DNA of 64,000 nucleotides from Pseudovirgaria hyperparasitica (taxonomy: Eukaryota > Ascomycota > Dothideomycetes > Acrospermales > Acrospermaceae): positions 2,035,521 to 2,099,520 of the forward strand of contig NW_022985550.1 in the NCBI RefSeq assembly GCF_010093815.1, written 5' to 3'. This document shows, one piece after another, positions 20,707 to 32,548 of this stretch. Each line of letters begins with the position of its first letter. Position 1 is the first letter of the stretch. The notes beneath the pieces were generated by a model, which worked only from the letters and a program-made list of their open reading frames with translations, searched no databases and was not told the DNA's origin. The translations under genes were made by a program, and so were the position numbers.

Positions 20707-22253
20707 TCACGGTCGGTCTTGCTCCACAAAGAAGCGTGCGCCGTTGTCGACGGCTATCCGCATCAGATTCGTCATTGTTGCGGTGCAGGGCTGCTTCAGT
20801 GTCATGGACACGCGCACGCTCTGCTGGCCGGGGATGTTGTACTGCGCCGCGTAGAGATTCGTGTCTTCGGTGGTGGCAGTCATGCTCATATCCGCGTCCA
20901 TGGATCCAGTCGGATACCCGTAGCCCGCGGACACGGAGTAGCTGCCCATCGCCGGACTTGTGGAAGCAAACGTCGGCGATGTGGTCAGTGTGTTGCTGAA
21001 ATACGTGCCGACGTAGCCGTCTGCGGAGCCCTTGTGTAAAAGAGCTGGATCTACAGAGCTGTCTGCGTTTACTTGGGACTGGTTCCACCACGTCTGTGGT
21101 GTTGGCGTGGGAAGATCGGCATAGGCCGCAGTATCGTATGACGCGGTGGGCATGCTATATCCGCCGTAGTAGGTGGAGGAGTTGTATGAAGGGGAGCTGA
21201 CTTGTGGAAATACAGAGTCTTCGGCTCCCCAGGAGGTACCGAAGTCGCTGTTGCTATAACTAACGGACCCGCGGGTGCTATCTGAGTAGGTAGGGGAGTT
21301 TCCTGTTCTTGCACTGTCGATTCCAGAGTCATTCTCGTAACTACACGAGAAATCGTGGTCTGTCTCGGACTGGTATTCACTTTGTTCGTCGTCGTCATCG
21401 TCATCATCGTCATTGTTGTAGTAATTGGCATATGCATCAACGCTTCCTCCCTGGTTTTGGATCTTCCGCGTCAGGACTGTATATCTGGTCGAGAGTTAGC
21501 TGTGGTCTGACAAGGATGCATCAAAGTCTTACCTATTCTTGATGCAATTCTTCGATCTTCCGGGAAAATACAGCTTTTGAATCTCCTTCCAGTGTCGGCC
21601 GATTTTGGAGACTGCATAGAGAAGTTGCTGGTTCTGGACATTTGTCAACAATGAAATCCTGTACGAAGCAACAGACCAGACGTACCTCTTGCTCGGACCA
21701 TTCACTTCTATCAAGTTCTGGATCCAAAGACTGCTGCCATCTTTTCGCGCATTCTATACGGAATGTCAATATGTTTGTTATACAGGGAACGGATAGCAGG
21801 GGTACTGACGGTCTGCACTCCTGGTCCTTACTTCCTCAGCAACCAAAGTCCATCTACTATGACGTCAGTCTACGTTCTAAATATGACTTCCATGGAAAAG
21901 AGCAATGGTACGACAGGGTGGAATAAGGGACCTCACCTCTGGCCATGACGTTCAACGCCTCGTCGTAGCAGAGCGTCTTCAGACTTGGCCCATTGACCTT
22001 TCTTGAGGCCTCCTGCAACAGCGTTGTGCCAACGCTTCCGGCAGTCTTTATTTGTGCGTCCAGGGAGTTTCGAGGCAATCCGGCACCAATCCTTTGCTTC
22101 CCCTTCGGCAACTATAGGAGGCACAATCAACACTACTGTACTGGGTGCTGGCAGTGACCGGGGGCGTCAAAGGGTCCACTCACGTTGTGCAAGGACCTCA
22201 TTTCTTAGAGCTTTGTCCTCCTCAGCCGTCCATTTCCTAGGCATGCGAGGCAT
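20707..22253 (-). CDS. Three-repeat Myb DNA-binding protein
   Basis: Six exons, read downwards: 22253-22184, 22111-21937, 21853-21810, 21753-21686, 21633-21533, 21484-20707. Protein of 411 aa. The joins reconstruct three tandem Myb repeats: R1 with Trp8, Trp32, Trp51; R2 with Trp64, Trp83, Trp102; R3 with Trp115, Trp134 and an aromatic (Tyr154) in the third position. R1 ends GRTNKDCRKRW and R3 ends GRSKNCIKNRY, the expected recognition helices. Five introns fall inside or at the edge of the Myb region, and all joins keep frame. After a basic segment comes a poly-Asp run (about 174-182) and a Ser/Tyr/Thr-rich tail without a known domain, probably an activation region. This is a nuclear transcription regulator; similar fungal Myb proteins control development and secondary metabolism. 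It lies 6 kb from the NRPS-like gene, so a link to the PKS cluster is possible but unsupported by sequence. Confidence 0.88.
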
Positions 22254-25200
22254 GATGTAATGTTGTTGATGCACAATGATATATGGTGGGTATGGGCAAG
22301 TATGTATGGACCGGGATGTGATATCGCTACGTGGAAGTTAATCTTGACTTTGGGTCTGTGACGGAAGAGAAGCTGTTGATGATGTGGAAAGGGGCAACAG
22401 GCTGAAGTATAAATCCCAAGCTGTCGAGGCTGACGATGAGTAGGTAAGAATGTCGAGCGTTGGATGAACACACCAAGCCGATCAAGTGCGACAGAAGGAT
22501 CATGTCCAGGACATCATCTCGATCTTTTCAACAACCGGATAAACACCTAACAAGCGAAGACGTGTGTTAGACATGCGGCATATGGACCATGCATGTCCCA
22601 CGTTCGAGCTTGATGGCCGCCTCTGACTTCATCTGGGGCACAAATGTCAGACTATTTCATCACCACGAGGCAGGCATGGGTCGGCCATAGCGTTGGTGGC
22701 GGAGTCAGAACAGAGGCGTGCTACATGTTCATGATAAGCTGGATAGGTACGAGTTCTGAGGCAGCCATGCCGGAGTCTAGTAGATCAACTACCAAGCTAT
22801 GGATCCAACGAACAGGCGAAGAATTACGACGTCTGAAGGATTCCTGTCTGCACGTTAGAGACAATGGTTGTCTTCTCTCTGCACAGATCTATTCGCCTTG
22901 CCATGCAACATTGGAACGCCCCATAAACCGTTTGTTGTATGGACTCCACTGGGACCCGAGTACTGCGCTGGGTTTTGCGGCTGATTTCGAGGTTCTGGCC
23001 CCTGTCTTCAAAGACGCGTCAGGCAGAGGATAGAGGGAGATGCAAGGAGGGAAGCCAAGCCTGAAGCGGACTGGCTCTCGTATACGAGCTTTATGTGATG
23101 GCACAAGCAGTATGACAGCCGAGAGCTGCATCACACAGAACCAGAGGTATGGTTTTCCGAAGGTCGGATACGGCGTGCTATGGCGATGAGAAGCAAGACC
23201 AGTTTCAATGGAAGAGTTGTCCTGCATAATGCTAGCACTGCTACTCGATAATCAGGGTCTCCGGACGAATTTGGCGATGCCAATGAAGCATTATCTGGGC
23301 CAAGCGGATGGCCGGGCCACATGTCTGACATGCATATCCTCGTCGGTTGAGACGAATGGTAAATACTGGGCTTGCATCCGACAGGAACGGTACCGCGCTA
23401 GGGTCCCCTGCTCCCGGTATCTCAGTATTCGCTGATCGCATTCCCATGTGCTTTCGCGATGCAGATGATGTTACGGTTAAGCCCATTTTCCCCCGCGCGT
23501 TTGCTCTTGTCAGTTATCCTTGCAATGAAGCATGGAGTAGCAGTAAGATTATGTCTAGCTCAAGAGATCCTCTGGGTGATACTGTGCACAGTAACAGGGT
23601 GACATTCGGTATTAGAAGAATCGGTGAGGACCCGGTGCAACCAGATTGGATCAAGTTGAAGATAGAGCTGTCTTAGCAAGCTTAGGGTACGTTATCAGTT
23701 AGCTGATGATGTGGTGACCAAGCTGGAGAATGCTCGTCAGCGTCGTTATACTGCTCATTCATGCTCAGTATTGTCGAACCAGCGATTCTACCATTCCAAC
23801 CTCCAACAAACTCGGCATAAGCAAGGTCAGGTCCTGTAGCATCCTGTTGGAGGAAATGTAACTGTCCAAGTAAGTACTGTACAAGATAGTGGCTCAGCAG
23901 CTGCTCAATTGACGGGAGTAACAAGGTGCGGGCCGCGATCGACAGTTGAAATCCCATCCGGTCAACGTACAAGCGTCAGGTGTAGCACTATGTTATGGAG
24001 TATTGCACGGTTTGAGTATTGGTCAAGACATCTTTGACGATCATGTTGGCGTGTGGGGTTTGCGTAGCGTGGGAGGCTTATCGATAAATCGACCCTAATC
24101 AAGTCATAAAGTGATGAAAAACATTCTTTTTTTGGCTGAAGCTACGTTAAGATGCACGAGCTAGCTGTGGCTGGTGAGAAAGTTTGTTCGTGCCCCCAGA
24201 AAAATGTCTTGTTTATTACTCAATCACTCTATGATCATCGTCTAGCGCAAGTTTCTGATAGGAGAATTACGCTGGTCAGGCATGCGTCATCATCAAATCA
24301 CCCCAAGAAAAAATAGTCCCATCATGTCAGGCTCACGGCCACGCTCGACAGCATAGCCAACGCGTCGTGCGGTCTCGCATTCTCCCCATATCAATATCTT
24401 CCGAGCCTACCGTGCCCGTCCTCCCGAATACCATTTGCCGTGTAGGAAGTAGTTCTTACACCAACCGGTCCCGCGTTGACAAAGACGAACAGCCAGTAGA
24501 ACCCATACCAACATTTGAGTTCTTTCGCTACTAGCCAGGTTGGTGATTTTTCGTATTCCGTGCGTCTCTGCATATCGCAACCGTGAAGTGAGTTGTGCTG
24601 CGGAAGGAGTACATAGTCTGATATCTTGCAAAAGGCATCATCCAATGACTAAAAGCTGCCGTGGCTCTATCGATCCTGTATCTTGGCTCGTGTTAGATCC
24701 ACCCTCGATTTCTGCCTTACCTTGTCTCAGCACACCCGCTTAGTCGGCATCGCTCGCCGGACTATCGTGGGCTTCGTCGCTCCTATTGCTGTACCCCACG
24801 ATACGAAGGTGGCTTTTGCGAGGCCGGTAGACCCTAAGGCAGCAGGGGAAATGCGACAGTCTGAGGCGAGTGCACGTGAGGTAAGGAACCTGGCTTGCAT
24901 TCTTTTGTTGACCCACTCCTTCTAAACGTCTAGATGGTGCAGATCTTCTGTGCCCTGCAGCGAATAGCAAGATACGTGCGTGACGTGGGCCGTGGACTCG
25001 TGGACCCATTCAGTGACCTGCTATCTTTGGCCCGTCAGGTACCATCAAGATGACTATTCGTAGAACAACCGCAAACCCGATAGCGCAATTGCGATGTTCA
25101 CAGCTTAAGATCTGTTTCAGGTGTACTGGATGGTGGCCCTCGCATGGGATCTGATACATCATGGAGTGGTGTGTTATGATTTAGGCATGTCATCTGTACT

Positions 25201-28200
25201 CGGGTCCGCTAATACAGTAGACACTCCAAGAACCCCAAGAAGTTAGGCAAGCGAGCCAAACCCACTATCACAGCCAGACAGACACCAGCTGAAACTCTCG
25301 ACCGCTGTATGTCGGACCAAGCTTTCGGGTTTTGGGGGCGTCTCTCTCGGAATGCTTGCCGTTGACGCGAAAAGATCGGCCAGCAGCACCCTGCTGTTCT
25401 GCCCTCACGAAGCCACAAGCGCGGACAGTTTGTATTTTACTGCATGCTGATCGGTAAGGAACATGTTCGTCCGGTAACGGTTCCTTTGATGATAACGACG
25501 CTATCAACGCTTCTTTGGCTGGGAGTGAGCCATGCAGTGCCTCAACGGGACATTGCTGTGAACGTCGCGTGAAGCAACAGGAATGCGCGGCTTATTCCGG
25601 GGGGTTACGCATATTCCATTCTTGCATTCCCGTTTCCGCGTCGCAAAGCTTGCCCGGCCTGGATGCATCCATAGATTCAAGCAGCACTGCCTGCACCTGT
25701 TCGTATAGTGTGACAAGGCCAGCTCTTTGTGGTGACAGCGCCCTTGCTGCCATTATCTCACCGTCGAATACGGTTCACAGCCCGATCTTGACGGCCAATA
25801 GGAGGCCGGACCCGAGTACAGAGGTCATCCTGGGGCGCACGCCTCGCTTGGTGGCCGTGTAGCTGTAACCTGGTTCAGCTTGGCGTTGAGGCCTGCCGGC
25901 TCCGAAGAACAACATCAACAAGACAGCATGGAGGCTTCGGAGACCCGTACAGTCGGACTGATCGGTCAAGGGATACATTTGCGCAGCAGAAGGGTTTCAG
26001 AAGGAATACGAGGGCGTCGAGCCAGGTGTGACGAGATTGATGAGCTGACAAGAGGTGTATGGGCGGTGTTCTGTCGGTCGACGTTTTCGGCAGCTCCGAG
26101 GTATGAGCAAGCTCAACGTCAAGGTTCGAATGCAGCGGTGAACGTGGTTGCGTGGATCGAAAGTACAATCAACATCGGGAGGTGTGAGCATAAACTGTTG
26201 CTCCACAGATCGCAGTCAGTACAGGGCAGTCCATTGATAAACAAATGCATACCTGGCGCATCGTGTGATGAGATGCGACGCTGACCCGTCCATCTCATAG
26301 ACTTCCAAGGCATGTGCAGTTACTCTGGAAATCCTGCCAGTACCAGATGAAAAAGACCAGAGATGAAAAACGATTCCAACTTTCAATGAGAGAGGCGTGA
26401 GGGGTCTGGTCTATGATAACGTCGACAATCGACGTTGGGATAGAGCTGGTGGCACTAGAGCCGTCGTGACGAGGATGATGCCAGAACAGGAACCAACCCT
26501 CAGTTTCATCCACATCTGCCAATCCTTTTCGCTCATGGTGGTCAAGTGCCTCCGCGTACTCGGGACTTCTTCCAGCGGCATCGTGCACTGGAAAGCTTTT
26601 CAAGGGTCCAGAGTCCGGAGAGGCCTGCCTGGAGCCGGCAAAGGGGACAAGTCGGCAAGTCCACGAGTCAGAGGGAGCTTCGACGGACTTGTTGTACGCC
26701 AGAACTCACTAGAGCTCCGTGGTGGTGGCGAAAGACCGGGGAAACACCCAGCCTTAATACGGGTAAGTGAACGTTCGAATAGCGTTAACTCCGGAGGCAT
26801 GCGGCATAGTCGGTCATAACTTCTCAAATCAGTCCTATGAGAGGTCATTAATTCGATGAAGCACGGAAGCATCTTGTCTTCTGACCGTGTTATAATATTG
26901 CACAGAGTATATGTACTCAGGTCTGACCTACAGCGCAAATATCAAGAGCAAGTATATATATAGAGTGTGAGAAGGCAGATAACTGCGCCGCATTGTCAGA
27001 CCCAACATGATAGTGTTCGTTACAAGTCTATCAACGGTCCAGAACATGATGTTCGTCTATTCACACGAACCTCACAATCCCAAACAGACGCCACATCCGA
27101 GACTCCAACACGTTCTACAGCATTAGTAAACCGACAAGGGAACGGAGATGAGTATATTCTTGTAGATGCTATACAAGACTGGGCCATATGTATAAAAGAA
27201 CCCTTCAAGTCTCACCGCCGGTCATGAATGGGACTTCGATCCTTTATAGAGATGCTGTAGGCCAAGTATGAACGGACACAACTCTATAAAAGTCGTTCAG
27301 GGCTTGATATACCCAATGTATCACAATGTGCCACACCAACACCAACGATCTCCAGATATAGCCTGTCCAGTAAGATGTTGCATTATAACATGAAGCGCCC
27401 GGTTTATTCGTGCCACTACTGCTAGTCACGATGTTGGGAACGTCACTGGCCAATCCTCCACTTCTTCTCTCCTTGTATGCAGTATACGCCTCTTTATGAA
27501 CAACGAATTACTCAATAGGCTCTCAGATAATGTATAGCTTCGCGTGTGTGGCGAGACGTGACTAACAATGCCCTCACATGAAGGTAGGTGTATTGAGCGA
27601 GTACACATCCAATAATTAGTTAGCGGATTCCAACAGCCAAAAACTGGTCTAGAGCGAAAGAGAATCAAATGGCACCATCTGACTCCTGTGGCCAGGCATC
27701 ATGCGCTAAACTTGGCTCCGGGGACCCGAGTACAGGTACAAGGAGATACCTAGTACCCTCAGATCTCTGGCGGAGTATCTCCGACATTCGACGAGCCCTT
27801 GCTCAAGGAGATGCGTCACTCGCTCAGGTATACATGTAGTAGCCAGCATGAGAATTACAAGGGAAATTTGCGCAATTGGTAGGGCGTTCTGTGATATACA
27901 TGATCAAAGGATAGAGGAAAAGGTTGTGGCTACCGGGCTTGTAAGGAATAAGAGGAAGCTAATCATGGTCATTAAAATCATTTGAATCATCATTTTTACA
28001 TCAACTGGGAAAAAGAAATCTATCCATCAGCATTGACAGGATCCCTCACACGAACATAGCCGGATCAAGGGAAAGTTCAGTCTGGACCTTAAACAAGCAA
28101 CGCTAATAGGTCATGTCCCCACATAGCCCATGCATAGAGCAGGGCTCGAAGGAGAACTTTCTAACATTGATACACCAACAAGAGCCTCAGGGTTCAGGCC

Positions 28201-28316
28201 TGGACCCCGTTACAACCTGACAGCCACCTACCATAAGAACGATGACGTCCCGTCACCCAGATCGCCAGATCACAGCCCACCATCCTCGATCGCCAATCCC
28301 CATCACGTGCAATGAC
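22254..28316. other. Gene-poor 6-kb stretch
   Basis: No open frame here has an ATG start, family motifs and splice-consistent continuation. Frames on both strands are short (at most about 130 codons) and of random composition. One 56-codon ATG frame (27669-27839) is listed separately. No terminal inverted repeats or transposase-like motifs noticed. It separates the Myb gene from the biosynthetic pair, and its last few hundred bases may include the 3' flank of the NRPS-like gene. Confidence 0.5.
27669..27839 (+). CDS. Possible small ORF or first exon in the gene-poor stretch
   Basis: 56 codons from ATG 27669 to TAG 27839. The peptide is soluble with no membrane helix and a balanced composition, ending in ISDIRRALAQGDASLAQ before a GTATAC that could be a donor site. 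I find no convincing downstream exon. It may be a remnant of a decayed gene or chance; no function can be offered. Confidence 0.2.
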   Translation: MAPSDSCGQASCAKLGSGDPSTGTRRYLVPSDLWRSISDIRRALAQGDASLAQVYM

Positions 28317-31300
28317 TTACTGGAACACACCGTGCTTCCTCCAGGATGCCAAGTACTTGTCAAGCAGGTCCAAACCCACCGGGCCGAACTCGCGTAGGTT
28401 ACTAGAGACGGCCTGAGTCTCCTTTGAATGCAGAACAAGGCCGCCACCAGACAGCTTCTCGAACTCGCCACTGAAGAACTCCTCAAGGTTCGACACCGAG
28501 CCGTTGGCTAAGACCTGCTCAAGCCAATCACCAAAAGGAATAGGAGTCTTGGAGGGGAGGCCGAGTCGTTGGGCCAGCTCAGGCACGAGTTCTTCCCATG
28601 ATTGACGGACCGGGTTTTCCACGTGGTAAATGACGGTAGGAGATGTTTCATCTAGGGTGATGTCGATGATAGTGCGGGCGGCGACATCCATCGGGAGCCA
28701 GGAATAGGTCTGCGAAAGATGTCAGTCAAGAGACCTTAGGTGCCGGAAGGGAGACAGAAAGGGGGGCCCAGATGACTTACACCATGGAGAGCCGGCATTC
28801 GACCAATAATCTGCGAGGCCTTCAGAAGCTGCGGGAAATGTTCGTCCTTGGCCCAGTGGCCAGCAGTCGTTGTGCCACTCATCTGGCCAAGACGCAGAAT
28901 TGCAGGCTGGAAGCTCTGTCCGTGGGTCTTCACGGCATGCTCGAGCATCCTTTCACATACCCATTTGCCTTCGCCATATCCCATTGGCGCCGTGTAGGAA
29001 GGATCTTCAATCGAGATCTCTGGAAGGACGTTGCCGGGATATCGCGCGCAAACAGCGATGGTGGAGGTGAAGATGAGCTTAGGACGAACAGCTGGTCGGA
29101 CTGTGTGAATCTTGACCGCAAATTCGATAAAGTTATACACAGCACGAATCTGAGACTCCATGGACTCCAGGGCCCGCTGGAAGTCCATAGGCCAAGCACT
29201 GTGGATAATGTGAGTTACGCTGCTCACGAGACGGGTGTAGTCCTGCTCAGGAAGTCCAAGGTGGTCCTTCCCAGTCTCGGCTTGCATGATCTCTACTTTG
29301 TTCCAGGATTCTTTGGGCATATCCATACCACGATACTCGAAAGCCTTATACTGACGGTCGATAGCATTTGCGATGGAGCCCTTAGGATCGCGCCTGTTGA
29401 GGCAGACAACGCGCGAAATGGTAGGGTTGCGACATAGCTGCTCAAGAAGATTTGTGCCAAGATTACCAGTCGAGCCAGTGATGAGAACAACAGCACCACT
29501 GCTGCTTGGGATAGCGTCGATTTCGTTGTTGAATCGACTGAGAGCAGCGTTCATACGCTCTTCGCGGGATAATGCCTGTCCAGCTCCAGCGGTAAGTGCT
29601 TTGGCCAGTTTGCTGACTGTAGGATTGCGGTAGATCGTATCTGGCTTCGCAGGAGTGGTAAGGCCAGCAAATTGCTCCTTATTGACAGCACCATTCAACA
29701 AGCGAGCTACGCGCGTCGCTTCCAATGAGTCCATACCTGCCTCGAAGAAGTCTACGTCGGCGTCAAGGGACTCTTTAGAGAGCCTTCCTTCCCATGCAAT
29801 GTGGATGACGTCTTTGACGCTCTGCTCCAGATTGCTGGCATCAAGGCTGAAGGAAGTGACGGAAGATCCTTCGTTCTCAAGTCTTTCATAGACTTCATTG
29901 ATTTCGTTTTCAAAGACTCTCAAGACTTCGTTTCGCATGACTGAGCCTTTGTCGGAGCGTGGAATGACTTTGTCCTCAGGCTTAAGAAATATTGCACTGC
30001 GACTTGTGATACGGGCGTGTCGGTCCATAACCAGGTTGGTCTTCTCGACGATCGGCCAAATAGTGTTGATAAATTCTTCACGGCCGCTCTCGGGGACAGC
30101 TGATAGCGGCTCGATCATGATCCCAATTTCCTCTCGGTGCTGTCCGAAGACGACAGCCGTTTTGACTTGATCACAGGAGTTTAGAGCTTGTTCGAGAAGC
30201 TGTGGCGACACTTTCTCTCCCGTAGCAAGAACAATCATGTCGTCCTTCCTACCAAGCACTTTGACCTCTACCTCCTCTCCCTTCGCATTTGGATTTTTGA
30301 TCAGAAGATCTTGGATCTCAAACTCATCAGGCCAGCCGAATGGCTGCCCAACAAGCTTCCAGAACTCTCCTTCTTCACCCTCGGCATCTGCACGCTTGAG
30401 TTCAAGGCCTAGATCCTTCCGGATTTTGATATAGTGCCAATCGTATGACGAATCTGGTACGAACAAAGGCGCGATCGCTCCGAGCTCTGTGGTACCATAG
30501 TGGTTCAGAACACTGATCCCCATGTCTGTGAGAAAATCGCCAACGTGAGCTTTTATAGCTCCACCACCAACAGCTACGAAGTCCAGGGGTACAAGAGCTT
30601 CGTACATCCCTTCGGAATTCTGTGAGATCTCCTCCAGAATGTTGGGAACTGTCATAAGGGCATTCGCCTTGGTACGACTTAATAATTCGACAGTTGAGCT
30701 TGCCGATGGAATGATTGACGCCGATGGGAAGCAGCATGTCTTGCCGGTTGATAGACTGACAGTTGGTGCGAGTTGGCCAAAGCCCTGTATGCTATTAGTA
30801 TTCACGGCTCTTGATCTAGTCTTGGGGACTTACATGGTACAATGGAAGAGTAGAGAGCATGACGCCTTCACATTCACTGGGCTTGAGAGTGTGGCAGGCA
30901 GCAAAGCCGAGAAGCCATCGCTGAGTAAGTCCGATAGGCTTGGGTAGACCAGTGGTACCAGACGAATGGAAGTAGATGGCGTGTCTGTTGTCCTCTCTGA
31001 GAGTTTTGCTAGGACCCCAAGACTCCCTGCGCTCGTTCACAGAGAGTGCTGCAGCCTCCAAGAAGAACTGATAGGGTGCAGCTGTGAGAGTCTCAAGTGT
31101 TTCATGAGATTCCATAGCTGCAATACCCTCTTCAGCAACCTTGCTGGTACGACTGGAAGTGATGATCGCTTGTGCGTTCGTCTTTGTAAGTAGGTGTCCC
31201 ACAGCTGCTGGTGAAAGCCTGGCAGACAGAACAACGACCTGATACAATTTAGCAAATGAGAGAAAAGTTGAGGGTATGTCACAATTCTCAGTAGGAGCTA

Positions 31301-31718
31301 AACTTACAGGGACCTCTAATCGTAGTAGAGCAGACAGGTAAATGAACAGTGTAAGATCACTTCCTAGGAACAGTGCGATTGGCCGGCTATCCGTTATGGA
31401 GCCATCTGAGTTCGTCCGTGGAGACTGAGCGCCAGGGACATGTTGTTGTATCCAGTGGACGCCTTCATCAACAAGGTTCCTCAATGTGCGAAATGTGATT
31501 TCTGCGAATTTCTCATGTTTACCATTTGAGCGCTCCTCTTGGAGTGCAAAGACGTGGTCCGGATTGAATCTTGAATTGAAATCAATCAGGTCTGGTAGTG
31601 ATCGTATGTCATTCTTTGTGGGATTGACGGGAGGGCGGAGTAAATCAAACTTCGGCCTTTGGAACACTTGGGATCCGTTGATGTTGTCCGATTCTTCGTA
31701 TATAGCTGATGGTGCCAT
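28317..31718 (-). CDS. NRPS-like adenylation-thiolation-reductase enzyme (carboxylic acid reductase type)
   Basis: Four exons, read downwards: 31718-31308, 31238-30834, 30784-28781, 28709-28317 (introns 69, 49 and 71 nt, GT-AG). 1070 aa. The adenylation domain (about 1-560) has the P-loop-like SSGTTGLPK at 229-237 and NHYGTTELG at about 366-374. The thiolation domain (about 590-670) has the phosphopantetheine Ser625 in AGMDSLEA. The thioester reductase domain (about 705-1060) has the NADPH loop GSTGNLG at 709-715 and the YGEGK catalytic Tyr875/Lys879. No condensation domain is present. Such enzymes activate an acid with ATP, load it on the carrier and reduce it to an aldehyde; several work on polyketide-derived aryl acids from a neighbouring NR-PKS, others on amino or benzoic acids. 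Divergent from the PKS with an 830-bp shared upstream region, which strongly suggests co-regulation. Confidence 0.95.
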
Positions 31719-32548
31719 CGTGTGTTCGACGTGTGGTTAGGATTGGGAGACCGCGAATGCTTACAATTCAAGTGTTATATATCCCAGACATCACATTGAA
31801 AACGCCTCTGACGAACTTCTCTAGTATGTTCATTTTTGGAAACACGGGGGACGCCCTTAGACGATTTACACATGGCGTAATGCACTGAGACTGCCAGCAG
31901 GTGGGTCCAACAGGAGTGCTGTGGCCTCAGCTTCCACGAAACTGAGTTACAATGTCTCAGGAGCCCAGGGTCCTAGGAGCCGAGTTAGGCTGATTCATAA
32001 AATGACCTCATGGCTGAGTCCTTGTGTTATGTGTGGTGCCCATAAGCATACGCGGGTCTTCGTACTCCATAGGTTGAACTTACGAAAGCGGTCAACTGTA
32101 TGGCATTGATTCAGGGCTAGGAATGGCGAGGGTCCGGCAAAGGTCTCTGAAGAACGTAAGCAATGAACACGATAGTGGTGAGATCCACGGTAGGCATTGT
32201 TATTGTCAGTGACTGTGACGCAGGCGGCGGGCCTGACTGTCCGTGCTACCCTGAATATACACCGCTTAAATAACTTTGTCGACTCACCCTGGCTGGTTGA
32301 GTATATGCCAGCCTTTGTTTGACAACAGTTTACTTTTTCATACTTCTCTTGACGTTGTGTCGTTGTTCAGTAACATCATCGAGCGTACAAATTCGAGCAG
32401 ATCCCTTCAGAAAAGGCAAACGGGACGATCAGACCCGGAACCAAGAATTCTGCAGCGTTTATCTTGCAATATCAGACGTACAACATCCCACAGCCCATTC
32501 TAAATCTCGGAGATAGTCTCTGCGAACCCCATTCTAGCAGTCAGATCG
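31719..32548. promoter_or_regulatory. Bidirectional promoter of the NRPS-like / NR-PKS pair
   Basis: 830 bp between divergent starts, with no other supported gene. A TATA-like ATATATAA (minus strand, 31782-31775) lies 57-64 bp before the reductase ATG. On the PKS side TTAAATAA (32266-32273) lies about 280 bp before the PKS ATG. A cluster-specific regulator would be expected to bind here; no such regulator gene lies next to the pair. Confidence 0.5.

Noticed and set aside
26100-26130. GGTTCGAATGC, reminiscent of a tRNA T-loop
   Set aside because: No acceptor stem, D-arm or anticodon arm could be paired around it; no tRNA or rRNA gene was found in the window.
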